A stretch of 60,760 nt of DNA, from NCBI GenBank assembly GCA_964405805.1, contig CAYOPE010000002.1:1-60760 (forward strand). Reading direction: 5' to 3'. The notes below the pieces were generated by a model, which was given only the letters and a program-made list of their open reading frames with translations, made no database searches and was not told the DNA's origin. The translations under genes were made by a program, and so were the position numbers. Source of the DNA: CAYOPE01 sp964405805 (GTDB lineage: Bacteria; Patescibacteriota; Doudnabacteria; UBA920; O2-02-FULL-48-8). Position 1 is the stretch's first letter. The number at the start of each line of letters is the position of its first letter. This document shows, piece by piece, positions 58,101-60,760 of the stretch.

Positions 58101-60760
58101 CGTGAGCGCGCCACTATCCGCAATGTTGTTCGTGGTAAATGTCTGTGAACCAATGACAGTGCCGGTAATGAATGTGCCGACGCCAGCATTGGTAATCCTA
58201 GTCGTGCCACCGAGAGTTAGCACACCAGAAGTGATCGCGACGTTGCCAGTAGCCGCAGTTACGGAAGCAAACGAGGCAACGCCCGAAGTATTCACGGACC
58301 AATTGTCATCAGTGATGGATACCGAAGCATCCGCTGCGTTACCGATGGTGAGAGTGGTGCCACGGAGTGTCAGAGAATCTTTGGCGGAACCTAGAGTAAT
58401 AGTGTCAGCAGTTGTATCATTGTCGCCGATATGAATGGTGTTGCCCGCAGTGCCTGTACCGATGTTGATAGTCTTGGCGTTGTTAGAAGTTCCCAAGTTC
58501 ACAGTACCAGTAGTTCCTGAGTCTAAGGTTAAGGCATTACTTGTTGCAGACTTAATGGTTAGAGCCCCTGAGTCAGCAATGTTGTTCGTAGTAAAGGTTT
58601 GGCTCCCTATGACAGTACCTGTAACAAACGTACCTACACCAGAGTTATCAATCCTAGTAGTACCATTTAAGGTCAGCACTCCTGCTGTGATAGCCACATT
58701 ACCACTTGAGACGGTAACTCCTGCGGATGCGGTGAGTAAGCCTGCGGTGTCAACTTTGATTCCGTTTGTAGTACCTTGGGCTGTGACGATCAAAGGATTG
58801 ACTGTCGAACTGCTAAGGGTTTGAATGTTTACCAAGTAGCTTGAAGTAGCAGTCCCAGCTGTATTCTCACCAAAGGTGAAAGCTGAAGTGGAGTTTGTAG
58901 TCTGTGACCAGTTCCAGACTTGATCATTGTCCCCATTGTTAATGGTGTTACTACCACTAGCTGCGGTGATCGAGGATAGGGCAGAAGAACCACCACCCGC
59001 GCCGCAGTCCGAACCAGTTACCTAGAGCACACCTGTGGAACTTGCATGGACACAACGCGTGCCGGCGGAAGCAAGCGAGCCTATTTTAACCGTATCCAAG
59101 GCCGATCCGATATTTATAGTATCCGCCGTAGTGTTGTCCGTGCCAATGTTGATAGTATTACCGGCCGTACCTGTACCTAAGTTTATCGTATTGATGATGT
59201 TGGATGTAAATAGGTTTGCTGTGTGTGAAGTGGCACCGCCAGCAGGCAGATCCAAAGTGAATGACTCAGCATCATCAGTTGTAGTAATACCTAAGTATGT
59301 GTTACTGCCTTGCTTGATCGTAAGGGCAGAAGCGGTATTGTCTTTGATTGCAATATTCGTAGCTTGACCCGAAACATCTAGATTGCCGTTTAGAGTTTCA
59401 GAAGCAAACGTTGCCACACCACCAGTAGTCACAGACCAGTTATCATCAGTAATGGATACTCCTGTAGCTGAAGAAGAACCAATGGTAATGGTGTTAGCTA
59501 CAGCCCCAGTACCAATGTTGATGGTCTTGGCATTAGCGCTAGTTCCCAAGTTCACAGTACCAGTAGTTCCTGAGTCTAAGGTTAAGGCAGAAGAAGTATT
59601 AGACTTAATGGTTAGAGCCCCACTATCTGCAATATTGTTCGTAGTAAATGTTTGGCTCCCGATGACAGTACCTGTAACAAACGTACCTACACCAGAGTTA
59701 TCAATCCTAGTAGTACCATTTAAGGTCAGCACTCCTGCTGTGATAGCCACATTACCAGTGGCTGTGGTTATGCCTGTAGCTCCAGTGATGGCTCCAGCAG
59801 AACTAATGATGATACTCGGAGAATTTAAGAAGTTCTTGTAGCCTGTAGCAGAAGCAAAGTTAATGCCATTGGTAGTTCTGTCAGCAGCATTACCCCCAGT
59901 CCCTGCAGGGAAGTCAATGACATTCAAAGTGTTAGTCCCAGAAGAAGGAACAGTATTGTTAGTCGGGGTCAGAACCAGACCATTGACTGTATTCCCAGAT
60001 CCACTGTTAGTAGAAGTGTAAGTAATGGCCGAAGCATCCACCCCTGATCCTGTAGTAAAGGTTTGCTGGATCTGGCCGGCTCCAGAAGACAGAACTAGAT
60101 TTTGACCACCTGCGATGGTCAGACCACCAGATGCAGTAATTAAGCCTGCGGAAGTAATTGTCCCTGAACCTGTGGTAGAGATATTTCCAGAAGTTGAGAC
60201 ATTGGTAGTCAAAGCATCAATGCCAGTCTCACCAGTCAGAGTAGCGTTAGCTGTAACTGTGACAAAGTTGGCATTGATCGGAGCATACTTAGCAGACAAA
60301 GCAGTCCCACCTTCAGTCACTGAAGCAAAGGCAGCAGCCCCAGCATCAGACACACTCCACTGTGCATCATTTAAGACTAACCCTGATCCAGAAGAAGCAC
60401 CGATAGTAATGACCCCACCAGTACTGTTACCAATGTTAATGGTTTGAGTCCTGGCAGCAGTCCCAATGTTGATAGTGCCATTCCCTGATCCAGAGGTTCC
60501 TACATCAATACCGATGTTGCCCGCAGTGGAGTTGGTGGAATTTCCAGTAGTGATGGTAAGCGCGCCGGTGTTGGCAGTCGCGGCGCCAGTCGAGTTGCCT
60601 GTTTTCAAAGTGACTCCCGCCGAATTGGTACCGTCCGCAGTTTGGTTGGAAGATTGCAAAGTCAAAGCACCGGCACCTCCAGATGCGACAGTAAGTGCAC
60701 CTGAGTCCGCAATGTTGTTCGTGGTAAATGTCTGTGAACCAATGACAGTGCCGGTAATGA
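55188..60760 (-). CDS. Giant repetitive surface protein (3' part), with one in-frame TAG
   Basis: The frame runs from the window edge to the stop at 55188, about 1857 codons, broken only by TAG at 59022-59024. Both sides are in the same frame: CVHASSTGVL before and VTGSDCGAGGG after. The protein consists of tandem beta-strand repeats (TNNIADSGALTI, NLGTS.NAKTINIGTG). A CBM-like domain (about 57.1-57.6 kb, FDNSDWTKEDQ, WTFSVWVKNN) follows. Then comes a C-terminal part with GVVSTQPSALYGDEIF and IHAGDYLTSSSTTGQAM, and a Thr/Ser/Pro-rich tail. These are typical of phage-tail-like or adhesin stalk proteins of Patescibacteria. The start is outside the window. Confidence 0.8.
58100..60760. repeat. 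Long near-identical DNA repeats in the surface protein gene
   Basis: The segment coding for TVIGSQTFTTNNIADSGALT recurs at 58102-58170, 58560-58625, 59620-59690 and 60698-60760. Flanking strand repeats (VAITAGVLTLNGTTRIDNSG) recur at about 58630-58690 and 59690-59750 with almost no change. Copies sit in blocks roughly 0.5-1 kb apart, which also invites assembly error. Confidence 0.8.

Noticed and set aside
55188..60665. Two separate adhesin genes split at 59022
   Set aside because: Both parts are in the same frame without a new start or ribosome-binding site after the TAG, and the protein pattern is continuous.
1..60760. CRISPR array, prophage or insertion sequence
   Set aside because: No regularly spaced direct repeats of 25-40 bases, no cas genes, transposase, integrase or terminase were seen.

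Overview
The window looks like a scaffold from an uncultivated Patescibacteria (Candidate Phyla Radiation) genome, probably Parcubacteria-like. The evidence is AT-rich intergenic DNA, short tightly packed housekeeping genes, a VirB2/TrbC-like membrane-protein array, an orphan MazF/PemK protein, a short SMC-like ATPase, and a giant beta-repeat surface protein. TGA is an ordinary stop codon here (recA and the SMC-like gene both end in it). The DNA is not all from one source. The left ~1 kb appears to belong to another organism and is joined inside a Mur ligase gene. Two 10-N scaffold gaps (28975-28984 and 32218-32227) sit beside damaged or chimeric sequence.

Layout. 1-2526: foreign-looking hydrolase and glycosyltransferase remnants, a cut Mur ligase, and an O-antigen-ligase-like gene whose coding sequence carries a dense cluster of parS-like palindromes. 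2.6-7.2 kb: four tRNAs, Nudix, RNase HII, a cupredoxin, a lipid/UDP-sugar glycosyltransferase, Hsp20 and MazF. 7.3-18.2 kb: infB-rbfA-nrnA, ftsK, a RhuM-Fic protein, a RodZ-like protein and recA. 18.2-18.9 kb: a probable large structured RNA with its own promoter and terminator. 18.9-28.7 kb: a long coiled-coil protein, a DksA-like protein with a folded leader, lspA, a short ROK protein, tRNA-Ile(UAU), lexA, a PUR-alpha-like protein, a ComM-like ATPase, galU and a sugar-binding protein. 28.7-31.2 kb: the VirB2/TrbC-like array.

31.26-38.1 kb is a GC-rich island of four unusual membrane or secreted proteins on the minus strand. They form three transcription units. Each has a near-identical TTGACA-N17-TATACT promoter and its own terminator. 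One protein carries a cold-shock domain at its N-terminus, one an STN-like domain, and one is a secreted protein with 7-residue tandem repeats. This is the best candidate for an undescribed system, although it cannot be assigned a function from sequence alone.

38.2-55.2 kb returns to core biology: tRNA-Leu, ftsH, tRNA-Val, rnc, a mini-SMC, a DedA protein, rpsP-khpA-trmD, a pseudouridine synthase, rplS, superoxide dismutase, rny-ymdB, a methyltransferase, a YraN nuclease, nusA and clpP. 55.2-60.76 kb is the 3' part of a giant repetitive surface protein on the minus strand. It is interrupted by one in-frame TAG and runs off the window.

Together the core genes cover translation, RNA decay, recombination and SOS control, protein quality control and chromosome handling. 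The accessory genes concern the cell surface and horizontally acquired or lineage-specific functions. All names rest on motif recognition by eye; no database search was run.
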